Shown here piece by piece: positions 8,428 to 16,441 of a stretch of DNA of 64,000 bases. The notes below the pieces were generated by a model that searched no databases, was not told the DNA's origin, and was given only the letters and a program-made list of their open reading frames with translations. The DNA is taken from assembly GCF_018687975.1 (NCBI RefSeq), contig NZ_CP061310.1, positions 1,488,001 to 1,552,000 of the forward strand, in the 5' to 3' direction. The position numbers were made by a program, and so were the translations under genes. This DNA comes from Polynucleobacter sp. es-EL-1 (lineage in GTDB: Bacteria > Pseudomonadota > Gammaproteobacteria > Burkholderiales > Burkholderiaceae). How positions within the stretch are numbered: the first letter of the stretch is position 1; the number at the start of each line of letters is the position of its first letter.

Positions 8428-8475
8428 TAAAGCTATCATACACTATATATTATTATATAATGTATGATAGCTTTA
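8428..8475. repeat. long perfect inverted repeat in a gene-free gap
   Basis: Fifteen-base arms TAAAGCTATCATACA (8,428-8,442) and their exact complement (8,461-8,475) enclose an 18-base AT-only stretch that can pair six further bases. It lies between the end of the methyltransferase gene and the start of the adaptor gene, both on the minus strand. No T-run follows on either strand, so a simple intrinsic terminator is unlikely; an operator or cruciform is possible. Confidence 0.75.
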
Positions 8476-8539
8476 ACACCAAACTTGTTACTTCGAACGA
8501 TCCCTACTTGGGTAAAAAAATATCTAAGCTAAGTAAAGC

Positions 8540-9154
8540 CTATTCCATCCTACAAAAGCAATATAAGAACTGCTGGGTGGTCCCCATAGGGGTTTGATGG
8601 AGCTCTGTTGAGCTGTCAATCAGCTTGAATGTCTGACCAAACTGACTGTGAAGATTTTCTGAGTCATAGCGAACGATGTCTAAACCACTGCACTTCTCAG
8701 GGCCCTCGGGTCCAAAGGTCGACATAATCACATAGCCACCATGCTTTACTGAGCGCATCACTTGTTCTACATATCTTGCTCGTTGTGCTTCTTCAGTTAA
8801 AAAATGAAAGACGGCTCTGTCGTGCCAAACGTCAAAATAGCCTTGCGGTAATGTTGCTTGTGTAATATCAGCGCAGTACCAGTGAACCTTATCAGCCTGC
8901 TTGCCAATACGATCCCTTGCCACATCAATTGCTTTTTGAGAAATATCTAAAACACTGATGCCCTCATAACCCTGAGACAAAAGGTCATCCACTAGTGTAG
9001 ATTCGCCACCACCAATATCAATAACGGCAGCACTCTTATTGGCACTAGCTTGATGAATTAAATTTAATGATGTCTCAAGGTGTGGCGCATACCAACTCAC
9101 CGCATCTGGCGCCTTGTCGCCATAGACCTTTTCCCAGTGTTCTTTTTTGTTCAT
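8540..9154 (-). CDS. class I SAM-dependent methyltransferase
   Basis: A 204-residue cytosolic enzyme with the SAM-binding motif VIDIGGGESTL near residues 45-55, the acidic end of strand 2 (ISVLDIS), YCADIT for adenine contact, and a motif-IV-like FDVWHDRAVFHFLT. The W-x-x-x-Y and VSWY start resembles small methyltransferases of the tellurite/thiopurine type, which methylate chalcogen or thiol compounds. The setting beside rhodanese genes fits sulfur chemistry, but the substrate is an inference. It ends an operon-like run with the rhodanese gene, separated by three bases. Confidence 0.75.
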   Translation of the reverse strand: MNKKEHWEKVYGDKAPDAVSWYAPHLETSLNLIHQASANKSAAVIDIGGGESTLVDDLLSQGYEGISVLDISQKAIDVARDRIGKQADKVHWYCADITQATLPQGYFDVWHDRAVFHFLTEEAQRARYVEQVMRSVKHGGYVIMSTFGPEGPEKCSGLDIVRYDSENLHSQFGQTFKLIDSSTELHQTPMGTTQQFLYCFCRME

Positions 9155-9157
9155 TTG

Positions 9158-9613
9158 CTAGTACTTAGGTTGTTTATTAACAGCCTTCTTATAAGCATCC
9201 ATGCCACCTTTAGTTTTCCACTCTTCATAGCCACCTTGAAGAATGCGCAAATTCTCATAGCCAGCAACACGCAAAGCAAATCCTGCCTGTGCTGAGAGAC
9301 TGCCGGTATTACAGTAGATTAAGACAGGCTTGTTCTTAGGAATCTTATCTTTTTGTGCCAAGACTTGGCGCCACTCAATGTTGACTGCTCCAGGAATATG
9401 ACTCTTATCGAACTGAGCCTTATCTCTAGCATCAATCACCATCATCTTCTTGTATTCTTCTGCGGGTATCTGCTCAGGAAATATCGTAGCGCCACCATAG
9501 TCCACAAACTCAAGGTAACCCGCCATCTCATCAACAGCAATAGCTTTGTTATCAGCAAACGCTGGGCTTGCTATGAATGATGTGAGCGCAAGCGCAATGA
9601 ATAGTTTTTTCAT
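9158..9613 (-). CDS. periplasmic rhodanese-domain protein
   Basis: A 151-residue protein with an N-terminal signal peptide (hydrophobic core to SPAFA) and one rhodanese domain. VIDARDKAQFDKSHIPGAVN is the CDC25-like entry motif, and the active-site loop is CNTGSLS with the catalytic Cys present. Rhodaneses transfer sulfane sulfur through a cysteine persulfide. Export to the periplasm suggests handling of external reduced sulfur or thiols. It directly follows the 141-residue secreted protein gene and precedes the methyltransferase, forming a likely three-gene operon. Confidence 0.85.
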   Translation of the reverse strand: MKKLFIALALTSFIASPAFADNKAIAVDEMAGYLEFVDYGGATIFPEQIPAEEYKKMMVIDARDKAQFDKSHIPGAVNIEWRQVLAQKDKIPKNKPVLIYCNTGSLSAQAGFALRVAGYENLRILQGGYEEWKTKGGMDAYKKAVNKQPKY

Positions 9614-10039
9614 TTATTTCCCAGTCTTAATAGTTGATTTGAACTTATCGAATTCAGGTCTTACGCTATCGTTGAATAACTTACCTTGCCTCTTCTGCTT
9701 GGTCGTTCCCTCTAACTCCAGAATGTCCGCAATGATTTGATAGCTCACCATGCCATTGTGAGCGCCACCACTTGCCGCTATGTTTTGTCCGTTGTACCAA
9801 ACTGAAGGAGCTGGTGTTAATGGCGGAACGGCTGTTTGGGGCAGAATCAAAATAGGCAGTCGATAGGCATTAGCTATCTCTGCGGCAATTTGAACATTGG
9901 TATTACATCTAGTCCCAGGAGGATCTTGATTAATGAATACCAAGGCTTTTTGCCCGTTAATCTCTAGCGGGACAGGGCTGTTAGCGAGAACGCTTAATGA
10001 GAACAAAGAGATAATGACACCCACGAGCTTTTTAAGCAT
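9614..10039 (-). CDS. secreted hypothetical protein next to rhodanese
   Basis: A 141-residue protein with a signal peptide ending near SVLANS. The mature part has an alternating strand/helix pattern, with ALVFINQDPPGTRCNTNVQ carrying the only cysteine and later GGAHNGMVSYQIIADIL. The single Cys after a beta strand recalls DsrE-like or thioredoxin-like folds, but I cannot name a family. It is the first gene of the rhodanese operon and is divergent from the ArsR-rhodanese regulator, suggesting a role in periplasmic sulfur trafficking. Confidence 0.6.
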   Translation of the reverse strand: MLKKLVGVIISLFSLSVLANSPVPLEINGQKALVFINQDPPGTRCNTNVQIAAEIANAYRLPILILPQTAVPPLTPAPSVWYNGQNIAASGGAHNGMVSYQIIADILELEGTTKQKRQGKLFNDSVRPEFDKFKSTIKTGK

Positions 10040-10055
10040 TTACACCCTCGCTTAT

Positions 10056-10075
10056 ATTCAATAAAATCATTGAAT
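10056..10075. promoter_or_regulatory. putative ArsR-family operator in a divergent promoter
   Basis: ATTCAATAAAATCATTGAAT has two perfect seven-base half sites (ATTCAAT and ATTGAAT). It sits in the 34-bp gap between the divergent secreted-protein and ArsR-rhodanese genes and overlaps the first possible ATG of the latter. This is where an ArsR-type repressor would control both directions. The start at 10,080 may be the real one, which would leave the operator fully untranslated. Confidence 0.55.
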
Positions 10076-10754
10076 GATTATGCCTAAACAAAAATCTACT
10101 TTCAAGCAAAAACTTTACGAACAGTTCGCCAAACTAGGCAAAGCCCTTGGTTCTGAAGTTCGCCTAGAGCTTATTGAGCTCATTATTCAGTGCCCCACAG
10201 CGGTAGAAGACTTAGCAAAGAAGGTCAAACTACCGATTGCCAATGTCTCTCAGCACCTACAAGTACTCAAACAAGTGGGCATTGTGAACACGATCAGACA
10301 AGGTAAATCCATTGTTTATGAAATAGCAGACTCTGATGTCATTGATTTGTTCTTAAAGCTACAAGGTGTTGGGCAACGCCACATTGAAGAAGTTGATAGC
10401 CTCGTTAATAAGTACCTCACCTCGCGCGATAGCTTAGAAGGCATGCCAGTTAATCAAGTACTTAAATTAGCTAAGCGTGGAGAAATCACGCTTTTAGATG
10501 TGCGACCTAGTGAAGAGTATGCTCACTCTCATCTAGAAGGGGCGCTCAATATCACCCTTGAAGAGTTAGAAGAGCGCCTAGGCGACTTCCCGAAATCTAA
10601 AACGATTGTTGCTTACTGTAGGGGCACTTATTGCGTACTGTCTTATGAAGCTGTAAAGCGCCTCAGAGAAAAAGGATTTAAGGCAGTACGAGCAGAAGAT
10701 GGCATACCCAATTGGCTCAATATGAATTTGAAGCTAGCTAAACAAGACGAGTAG
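10074..10754 (+). CDS. ArsR-family regulator fused to a rhodanese domain
   Basis: A 226-residue fusion. Residues 10-100 form an ArsR winged helix (LGKALGSEVRLELIEL, then LPIANVSQHLQVLKQVGIV). Residues 115-220 form a rhodanese domain with LLDVRPSEEYAHSHLEGALN and an active loop around AYCRGTYC that keeps the catalytic Cys. Such fusions are thought to sense persulfide or other reactive sulfur and relieve repression. The divergent rhodanese operon and the inverted repeat between them are its obvious targets. Either ATG (10,074 or 10,080) could be used. Confidence 0.85.
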   Translation: MIMPKQKSTFKQKLYEQFAKLGKALGSEVRLELIELIIQCPTAVEDLAKKVKLPIANVSQHLQVLKQVGIVNTIRQGKSIVYEIADSDVIDLFLKLQGVGQRHIEEVDSLVNKYLTSRDSLEGMPVNQVLKLAKRGEITLLDVRPSEEYAHSHLEGALNITLEELEERLGDFPKSKTIVAYCRGTYCVLSYEAVKRLREKGFKAVRAEDGIPNWLNMNLKLAKQDE

Positions 10755-10757
10755 TGA

Positions 10758-11567
10758 TTGCTCCCTCTTAATCGCCTTATTCAAACGCCACAGTCTGCTT
10801 TTAAGTCGGCAATTATTTTATCTTTGGCTTTACACGTTTGCTTTCTGCTTTTATGGGCTCCATCAACAGCAAAGCCGCTAAAAAAAATTAAAGATGATGT
10901 CGTTGTTATCAAGCTGAACGAGCCGCAAGAAAAGCAAGAGCCCGTCAACATTCAAAAGAATCAAACGCTCACAACGAAAGCTCCGGCAACACAAGCCGCC
11001 CCAAATGCCCCAACAGCAGAAGAGTGGGCTTTTGCCTCAACATACACATTAAAAAATAGTAAAGGCTACAGACACACTTGGGGTAAGCAAGTGCGTAGCA
11101 TGATGGGAACAGCTGTTGAAGGTGTCGATCAAGGACAAGTGAGATTTAGAATCGAGATTGCTCCAAATGGCAGCATCACTAGAGTTGAAACACTTTGGAA
11201 GACATCTGATAAAGCAGAGGTGCTGGCTCGCAAAGCCATTTATTCAATGCCACCGCCACCACCCACGCCAACTGGTAAACCACTCATCTTTGAAAAGACA
11301 ATTTCATTTTCACCATTTGCTACTGATGACACACCCATTTACAGCGATGATTGCTTACCTGATCCTCCATCATTTAATAATCCCTTTGCTTGGGATGGCA
11401 AATCGCCACAAGAGATTAAACAAAATAAGCCTGCCGAAAAGCTCAGTCCTGAAGCATTAGCAGAGTGCCTCAAACAATTACCTCAAGATTCTATTGAAGG
11501 TGTGGCCGCCCATAATCAGAGACAACTGGATCAATGGGGGTCAAGCAATCTGAATCAAAGAAAGTAG
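10758..11567 (+). CDS. TonB-like energy transducer
   Basis: A 269-residue protein with one N-terminal membrane helix (about 18-35), a charged and proline-containing periplasmic spacer, and a domain at about 120-190 with VRFRIEIAPNGSITRVETLWKTS and ARKAIYSMPPPPP, the usual pattern of TonB C-terminal domains. It then extends by about 80 residues with two Cys. No ATG is available near the start, so a TTG at 10,758, three bases after the ArsR-rhodanese stop, is the likely initiator. Its partner receptor is not in the window. Confidence 0.65.
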   Translation: MLPLNRLIQTPQSAFKSAIILSLALHVCFLLLWAPSTAKPLKKIKDDVVVIKLNEPQEKQEPVNIQKNQTLTTKAPATQAAPNAPTAEEWAFASTYTLKNSKGYRHTWGKQVRSMMGTAVEGVDQGQVRFRIEIAPNGSITRVETLWKTSDKAEVLARKAIYSMPPPPPTPTGKPLIFEKTISFSPFATDDTPIYSDDCLPDPPSFNNPFAWDGKSPQEIKQNKPAEKLSPEALAECLKQLPQDSIEGVAAHNQRQLDQWGSSNLNQRK

Positions 11568-11600
11568 TTCAATACATACGTCTATGCGTATATATTTGTA

Positions 11601-11619
11601 ATGTCGTTTTAAACGACAT
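11601..11619. repeat. odd-length palindrome ATGTCGTTT-T-AAACGACAT
   Basis: Nine-base arms around one central T, 34 bp after the TonB-like gene. It pairs with a related palindrome at 11,648-11,664. Confidence 0.7.
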
Positions 11620-11647
11620 CGACTGACGCAGGGATGAATAATTGACA

Positions 11648-11664
11648 TGTCCTTTTAAAGGACA
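11648..11664. repeat. odd-length palindrome TGTCCTTT-T-AAAGGACA
   Basis: Eight-base arms around one central T. It differs from the palindrome 47 bp upstream by one symmetric base change (TGTC-G versus TGTC-C), which suggests two sites for one dimeric protein or two hairpins. Confidence 0.7.
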
Positions 11665-11722
11665 GGTCATACTGGGGACATCTGACTCTAATGGCGTCTA
11701 AGCCTACCAAGCCATAAAAGAA

Positions 11723-11745
11723 AATAGCCCAACAAGTGGGCTATT
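11723..11745 (-). terminator. Rho-independent terminator behind tRNA fragment
   Basis: Nine-base stem AATAGCCCA/TGGGCTATT with loop ACAAG, followed on the minus strand by TTTTCTTTT. It lies just after a 21-nt tRNA-Phe 3' fragment, the layout of a real tRNA gene end. Confidence 0.75.
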
Positions 11746-11753
11746 GAGATTCT

Positions 11754-11774
11754 TGGTGGCCCGGGGCGGAATCG
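11754..11774 (-). pseudogene. 21-nt tRNA-Phe 3'-end fragment
   Basis: TGGTGGCCCGGGGCGGAATC matches the CCA end, acceptor strand and part of the T-arm of tRNA-Phe as seen at 12,326. Similarity stops right after this, so it is a relic. Confidence 0.6.
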
Positions 11775-11810
11775 GCCTGGGCCTAGGATGCTTAATCCTG
11801 CTTGCTACTA

Positions 11811-12206
11811 TTACATCTTCACAATTTTCCAAGCACCATTTAAGAAGCCGTCTCCAGTCTTATCTCCTGGCTTGGTATCTTTAACCCAGAAATACAGGGG
11901 CATTCCTTTGAATGCTAATTGCTTTTTGCCGTCATCACGAGTGATTACAGAATAATCGCCAGACACTGCTGGACTACCATCAACTAATAGTGGTGGCCAG
12001 TTGGTGGCACATGGGCCATTACACATAGACTTACCTGAACCAGCCGCATCTTTGGCAAAGGTATACAGGGTCATATTATTACTACCTACTAACATGCCAT
12101 CATTTACTTTGGTATATGGCGCCATGGCTCCGCCCGTCATCGACGCACATGCAGCTAATGTAGCAGCAGCGATCAAACTAATTAATACGCCCTTAATACG
12201 ATTCAT
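11811..12206 (-). CDS. COG4315-type lipoprotein
   Basis: A 131-residue lipoprotein: signal peptide with lipobox LAAC, then two copies of a short repeat typical of COG4315 proteins, each with the pattern G-x-x-L-Y-x-F or L-Y-F-W. The first has MTLYTFAKD and CNGPCATNWPPL with a Cys pair, the second MPLYFWVKD followed by GDKTGDG. The family is exported and of unknown function, often near redox or metal genes. It is a single gene between tRNA relics; an AAAGGGGATC site precedes the ATG. Confidence 0.8.
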   Translation of the reverse strand: MNRIKGVLISLIAAATLAACASMTGGAMAPYTKVNDGMLVGSNNMTLYTFAKDAAGSGKSMCNGPCATNWPPLLVDGSPAVSGDYSVITRDDGKKQLAFKGMPLYFWVKDTKPGDKTGDGFLNGAWKIVKM

Positions 12207-12297
12207 GTAGATCCCCTTTAAAAGTTAAGTTAACACTCTACTGGTTATTTATGTTTGAAGTATGACGTGATTAAAACTAAGGGGCTAGGCATGAAAA

Positions 12298-12315
12298 AAC
12301 CACCCGAAGGTGGTT
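12298..12315 (-). terminator. Rho-independent terminator, second copy
   Basis: Same AACCACC-CGAA-GGTGGTT hairpin as at 203-220, followed by six Ts on the minus strand, directly behind the second tRNA-Phe-like copy. Confidence 0.75.
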
Positions 12316-12325
12316 TATAGAATCT

Positions 12326-12398
12326 TGGTGGCCCGGGGCGGAATCGAACCACCGACACAAGGATTTTCAATCCTTTACTCTACCGTCCGCTACTGGCC
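12326..12398 (-). pseudogene. degenerate tRNA-Phe-like gene, copy 2
   Basis: A 73-nt minus-strand sequence. The T-arm and a GAA anticodon in a good loop (TTGAAAA) are intact and the CCA end is encoded. The D-arm is the same scrambled version as in copy 1 and the acceptor stem has mismatches. The better preserved anticodon arm shows this copy is younger or less decayed than the one at 231. Duplicated terminator and tRNA together span roughly 100 bp. Confidence 0.7.
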
Positions 12399-12441
12399 GG
12401 AAGCAGCCCCTCAGACAACAATCTATTGGCATCGCCATTGA

Positions 12442-12590
12442 AAAATGTGTAGTAATTGCCTACACACTTTTGAGCATACCCAGCGTTACTTAAAGTAACG
12501 CTCAAATGACCAAACCAATCATTTTCTTCACAAGCCTATCTTTTTGTGACGTTTAGGTCCTGTTTAGGTTCTCTGGTTATGAGAGCAGAT
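12442..12590. repeat. 149-bp non-coding module, copy A
   Basis: It resembles 20,326-20,475: a hairpin, the palindromic repeat, a diverged spacer, then a 50-base core (12,541-12,590) with two differences from its partner. The core has GTTTAGGTCCT followed directly by GTTTAGGTTCT, an 11-base tandem repeat. Confidence 0.75.
12483..12501. repeat. palindromic repeat copy 3
   Basis: Full 19-base form GCGTTACTTAAAGTAACGC, inside the non-coding module. Confidence 0.88.
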
Positions 12591-12721
12591 ATCCAAAGAA
12601 AACCACTAGGATTTCAAGAGCTTACGTCGCCTGTTTATCGGTGTGTGAGTATTTGTGTGACTAATTTAAACAGAGCAGAAGAAACACTGACTCACTCTTT
12701 GGTTTTCTAAACCACAGGATT

Positions 12722-12756
12722 TTTGGAGCAACCATCTAACACCTCGTTGCTCCAAA
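12722..12756 (+). terminator. 11-bp stem-loop, possible terminator
   Basis: TTTGGAGCAAC and its exact complement enclose a 13-base loop and are followed on the plus strand by GTACTTTTTG. No plus-strand gene ends nearby, so its job is unclear. Confidence 0.45.
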
Positions 12757-12778
12757 GTACTTTTTGAGTGGTTAATAA

Positions 12779-12797
12779 GCGTTACTTAAAGTAACGC
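12779..12797. repeat. palindromic repeat copy 4
   Basis: Full 19-base form GCGTTACTTAAAGTAACGC, 278 bp after copy 3 centre to centre is about 296 bp, in the same gene-free stretch. Confidence 0.88.
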
Positions 12798-12924
12798 TTG
12801 ATTAGCCAATGACCGCCATCGACCCAAAGGCGGACCTTGGCGGAACATGGCTCCACCAATCAACGATAGCAATCCGATTACTTCACAACAACCCAATCTA
12901 TAGGCTAGATTGAGGTGATTTAAC

Positions 12925-13293
12925 TTATAAATTAAATCTTGCTGTAATCACTTTCGCCTTTATCTTGATAACTGCTATGGCCTTAGCACCCTTGGGAATA
13001 GCGAAATTACCTTTCACTTCCAATTTCCCTTCATTAGGCAGTAGCTCATAATCTTTTTTATCTGATCCAATTAAGACTGTCAGCTTTGCGGTCCCACCAT
13101 CTATAGGTATCGGTTTACCGTGGTCCGTCAAATACAGCGACAAGCTATCAGGCTTTGCAACCAATTCAATATCAATGTCCTTAGCCTCTACTATGACACC
13201 GCCATGCATTGGTTTTAATTCATGGCCAGCTCCAGCTTGAACTAAGCCAGTAAAACTGATGAGCAAGGTTGCAATCAACATCATTGATTTCAT
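12925..13293 (-). CDS. small periplasmic protein of the metal-efflux operon
   Basis: A 122-residue protein with a signal peptide ending at VQA. The mature protein begins GAGHELKPMHGG, with two early His and one Met, and continues as a short beta-rich domain without Cys. It is the last gene of the RND operon, 15 bp after the permease. A periplasmic metal-chaperone role is an inference from position and the His/Met start; it does not clearly match CusF. The mature N-terminus resembles those of two other proteins of this operon. Confidence 0.6.
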   Translation of the reverse strand: MKSMMLIATLLISFTGLVQAGAGHELKPMHGGVIVEAKDIDIELVAKPDSLSLYLTDHGKPIPIDGGTAKLTVLIGSDKKDYELLPNEGKLEVKGNFAIPKGAKAIAVIKIKAKVITARFNL

Positions 13294-13308
13294 ATAAACC
13301 CCTTTAAA

Positions 13309-16300
13309 TTAAAATACTTCGTTAGTTTTCATATTGCTCAAGGCTATTTCAGATGCTTTTTTCCCGTAAAGCCAAAACATGGCTGGCGTTAAAAAAGTAT
13401 CCAATAAGGTAGAACTGAGGAGCCCGGAGAAAATAACAACTGCTACTGGATGCAATATCTCTGTACCAGGACGCTCTGCTTCAAATAACAATGGCGCCAA
13501 GGCAAAAGCTGTGACCAAAGCTGTCATTAGTACAGGACTTAAGCGCTCAATTGATCCGCGAATAATCATTGCCAGGCTAAACGATTCACCCTCTGACTGC
13601 ATCAAATTCAGGTAATGACTAATTTTTAAGATTCCGTTACGCACAGATATTCCTGCTAGCGTGATAAATCCTATTAATGCAGCAATCGAGAGTGGCTGGC
13701 CTGAAATCCATAAACCAATCACTGCTCCGACCATAGCCAATGGAATGTTAGACATAATCATTAAAGATAAGCGTATGGACTTATAGCGATTATTTAAAAC
13801 CGCAAACATCAAAAGAAATGATCCAATTGATAGCAAACCAATTACTTTAGATGCCTCTTCTTGCGCTTTAAATTGGCCATCTAGAGTAATGAAGTACCCC
13901 TCTGGAAGAGTCTGATTAGAGATCACAGTTCTAATATCAGCCACGATATCTGACAAGGCACGCTTGGAGGCATTAGCCGATAAGACAATTCTTCGCTTAC
14001 CGCCGTCTCTGCTAATTTGATTTGGGCCATCCCCATCCTCAATGCTGGCAATTTTTGAGAGTGGGATTTTTCCATTTGGCGTATCAATCAAGATATCAGC
14101 AAGACCTTCTAAATTTCTTGCTGAGTCTGGTAGCTTGATCACTAAGGCAAACCGTCGATTACCCTCAATAATTTGCGAGAGTCTCTCCCCCTCAACCATG
14201 CCCTGCAAGGTGGCCATAATCTGAGAAGTTGAAACTCCGTATTGCGCTGCTTTATCGTAATCAATTCGCACCTTAATTTGTGGTGCTAAAACCTGCTTTT
14301 CTATTTCTAAATCAACTAAGCCTTCAATGCCCGCTAATTTGGATCTCAAAAGATCGGCTTGGCTACGCAGCACGTCTAAATCATCTCCAAAAATCTTAAT
14401 CGCAATTTGTGACCGAACTCCTGAAAGCATGTGATCTATTCGATGTGAGATTGGCTGACCGATTGCAATTGCAGCGGGTAAGTTAACTAATCTTGACCTA
14501 ATATCTGCCTGTATCTCAGACATGGAGCGATCTAAATCTCCCGCAGGCTTTAAACCAACATCTAACTCACTCACATGTACACCTTCTGCATGCTCATCCA
14601 ATTCTGCGCGGCCACTCCTGCGTCCAACATAAGTCACTTCAGGAACCTGCCTGACTAACTTTTCTGCTTGGCTGGCTAGGCCTGCCGATTCAGAGAGTGA
14701 GACACCAGGATTTAAACGCAGCCCGATCAGTAAAGTCCCTTCGTTAAAGGGCGGTAAAAATGAGCTCGCCATAAAGGGAACACTGGCAGCAGCTACGATG
14801 ACGGATGCAAAAGCATACATCAGAGGCTTTTTAGGCGCCGCTAACAACCTTGATAACTGAAACTCATAATGGCTTTTAAGCCAAGTGACAATCTTTGTAT
14901 CGTGATCCCTCAGGGACTGCATTGAGGGCAGCAGATAAAAGCAGAGTACTGGTGTGATAGTCACTGAAACTAAAAGTGATGCAAGAGTAGAGACTATAAA
15001 TGCAATACCCAAAGGCACAAATAGTCGCCCCTCTATACCTGGTAATGCAAATAATGGGATGAATACCAAAACGATGATGGCTGTAGCGTAGATAATGCCG
15101 GTCCTTACCTCAAGCGAGGCGGCTCTCACAATCGCTAGTGGACTTAATTGATCTAAAGATGCTTTATCTAGATTTGCTCTAAGGCGACGAATCACGTTTT
15201 CCACATCAACTACTGCATCATCAACTAGGCCGCCGATTGCAATGGCTAAGCCTCCTAAGGTCATCGTATTAATTGATAAACCAAAGTACTTAAAAACCAG
15301 GGCAGTTAAGAGAATTGAAACTGGAATTGCTGTTAATGAGATGAGGACCGGGCGAATTGTTCCTAAAAAGAAATACAGCACTACAGCAACAAAGATTGAT
15401 GCGCCGATGAGCTTACCCTCTAAAGTGCTAATGGATGCATCAATAAAGCTCGCCTGCCTAAATGTTACTTTTGGAGCTTCCATGCCAGTTGGCAAGCCCT
15501 GCTTTAATTCTGCAATAGCTGATTCAATCTTTTTTGTTAGCACTACCGTATCTGCTGAAGGTTGTTTTTGTACACCTAGAATGACTGCTGGCCCACCTTC
15601 ATAACCGGCATCACCTCGCTTAACTGCTGGTGCAAAAGTAATATCTGCAACTTGTCTTAAAAGTATTGTTTGTCCATTGCGGTTCGATACGGCAATGTTC
15701 TTTAAATCTTCAAGGCTAGAAGTTCGCCCTATATGACGAATGAGATACTCACGATTATTAGACTCAAGAAATCCACCAGACGTATTTGCAGAGTAGCCCC
15801 GCAATGCATCTTCAATCTGCAATATGCTAAGGCCTAGCTCCGCCATACGACGAGTATTAGGTTGTACTTGAAACTGCCTAACTTGCCCGCCAATAGGAAT
15901 GACTTGCGCTACCCCGGGGATAGCCATCAATCTGGGTCGCAAAACCCAATCAGCATACTCGCGAACCTGCATGGATGAAATCTTAGATTCATCAATCGGA
16001 ATGGCAATTTGCATGATCTCACCCATGATTGAACTAATGGGCCCCATGCGCGAAACAATGCCATCCGGAATTGCTCCGTCCATAGATGAGAGTCTTTCTG
16101 AAACCATTTGCCTAGCGCGATAGATGTCTACAGACCAGTCAAAAGTAACGTATATGAAAGAAAGGCCAGCACTAGATACTGAGCGAATGGCTTCTACTCC
16201 CGGTAAACCATTCATAGCGGTTTCGAGTGGGAATGTAATGAGTTGTTCAACTTCTTCTGAAGCCATTCCGCCAGCCTCAGTCATGATGGTGACAGTAGGC

Positions 16301-16431
16301 TTATTCAGATCGGGAAAGACATCCACAGGCATCTTGCTTAAGGTGTAAGCACCATAGACCATAGATATAGCACTGAGCAAAATCACTATCATGCGATTTT
16401 TTAAGCTGAAATCTAATAACCAAGTAAACAT
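13309..16431 (-). CDS. heavy-metal RND efflux permease (CusA/CzcA family)
   Basis: A 1,040-residue inner-membrane pump with twelve predicted membrane helices and two large periplasmic loops, the normal length for HME-RND proteins. It would export metal cations using the proton gradient, with the adaptor and TolC-like protein encoded upstream. The fourth helix reads AIGGLVDDAVVDVENV. The Asp pair and the later Asp-x-Glu-Asn are the proton/metal relay typical of the family, but the pattern equals neither the classic CzcA nor the CusA signature. The metal is therefore not predictable. Confidence 0.88.
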   Translation of the reverse strand: MFTWLLDFSLKNRMIVILLSAISMVYGAYTLSKMPVDVFPDLNKPTVTIMTEAGGMASEEVEQLITFPLETAMNGLPGVEAIRSVSSAGLSFIYVTFDWSVDIYRARQMVSERLSSMDGAIPDGIVSRMGPISSIMGEIMQIAIPIDESKISSMQVREYADWVLRPRLMAIPGVAQVIPIGGQVRQFQVQPNTRRMAELGLSILQIEDALRGYSANTSGGFLESNNREYLIRHIGRTSSLEDLKNIAVSNRNGQTILLRQVADITFAPAVKRGDAGYEGGPAVILGVQKQPSADTVVLTKKIESAIAELKQGLPTGMEAPKVTFRQASFIDASISTLEGKLIGASIFVAVVLYFFLGTIRPVLISLTAIPVSILLTALVFKYFGLSINTMTLGGLAIAIGGLVDDAVVDVENVIRRLRANLDKASLDQLSPLAIVRAASLEVRTGIIYATAIIVLVFIPLFALPGIEGRLFVPLGIAFIVSTLASLLVSVTITPVLCFYLLPSMQSLRDHDTKIVTWLKSHYEFQLSRLLAAPKKPLMYAFASVIVAAASVPFMASSFLPPFNEGTLLIGLRLNPGVSLSESAGLASQAEKLVRQVPEVTYVGRRSGRAELDEHAEGVHVSELDVGLKPAGDLDRSMSEIQADIRSRLVNLPAAIAIGQPISHRIDHMLSGVRSQIAIKIFGDDLDVLRSQADLLRSKLAGIEGLVDLEIEKQVLAPQIKVRIDYDKAAQYGVSTSQIMATLQGMVEGERLSQIIEGNRRFALVIKLPDSARNLEGLADILIDTPNGKIPLSKIASIEDGDGPNQISRDGGKRRIVLSANASKRALSDIVADIRTVISNQTLPEGYFITLDGQFKAQEEASKVIGLLSIGSFLLMFAVLNNRYKSIRLSLMIMSNIPLAMVGAVIGLWISGQPLSIAALIGFITLAGISVRNGILKISHYLNLMQSEGESFSLAMIIRGSIERLSPVLMTALVTAFALAPLLFEAERPGTEILHPVAVVIFSGLLSSTLLDTFLTPAMFWLYGKKASEIALSNMKTNEVF

Positions 16432-16441
16432 GTCTTAGTCC

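Larger units (their letters stand above)
12399..12924. other. gene-free stretch with palindromes and hairpins
   Basis: No credible gene lies here. It holds a hairpin GTGTAG-TAATTGC-CTACAC near 12,448, palindrome copies 3 and 4, a 50-base conserved core with 11-base tandem repeats (12,541-12,590), and an 11-bp hairpin at 12,722-12,756. The first part is duplicated at 20,326-20,475. Confidence 0.7.

Noticed and set aside
8428..8475. Intrinsic terminator of the methyltransferase gene
   Set aside because: The stem is AT-rich and lacks a T-run on the minus strand.
12326..12398. Functional tRNA-Phe
   Set aside because: The D-arm is scrambled and shortened and the acceptor stem mispairs, so a proper cloverleaf cannot form.
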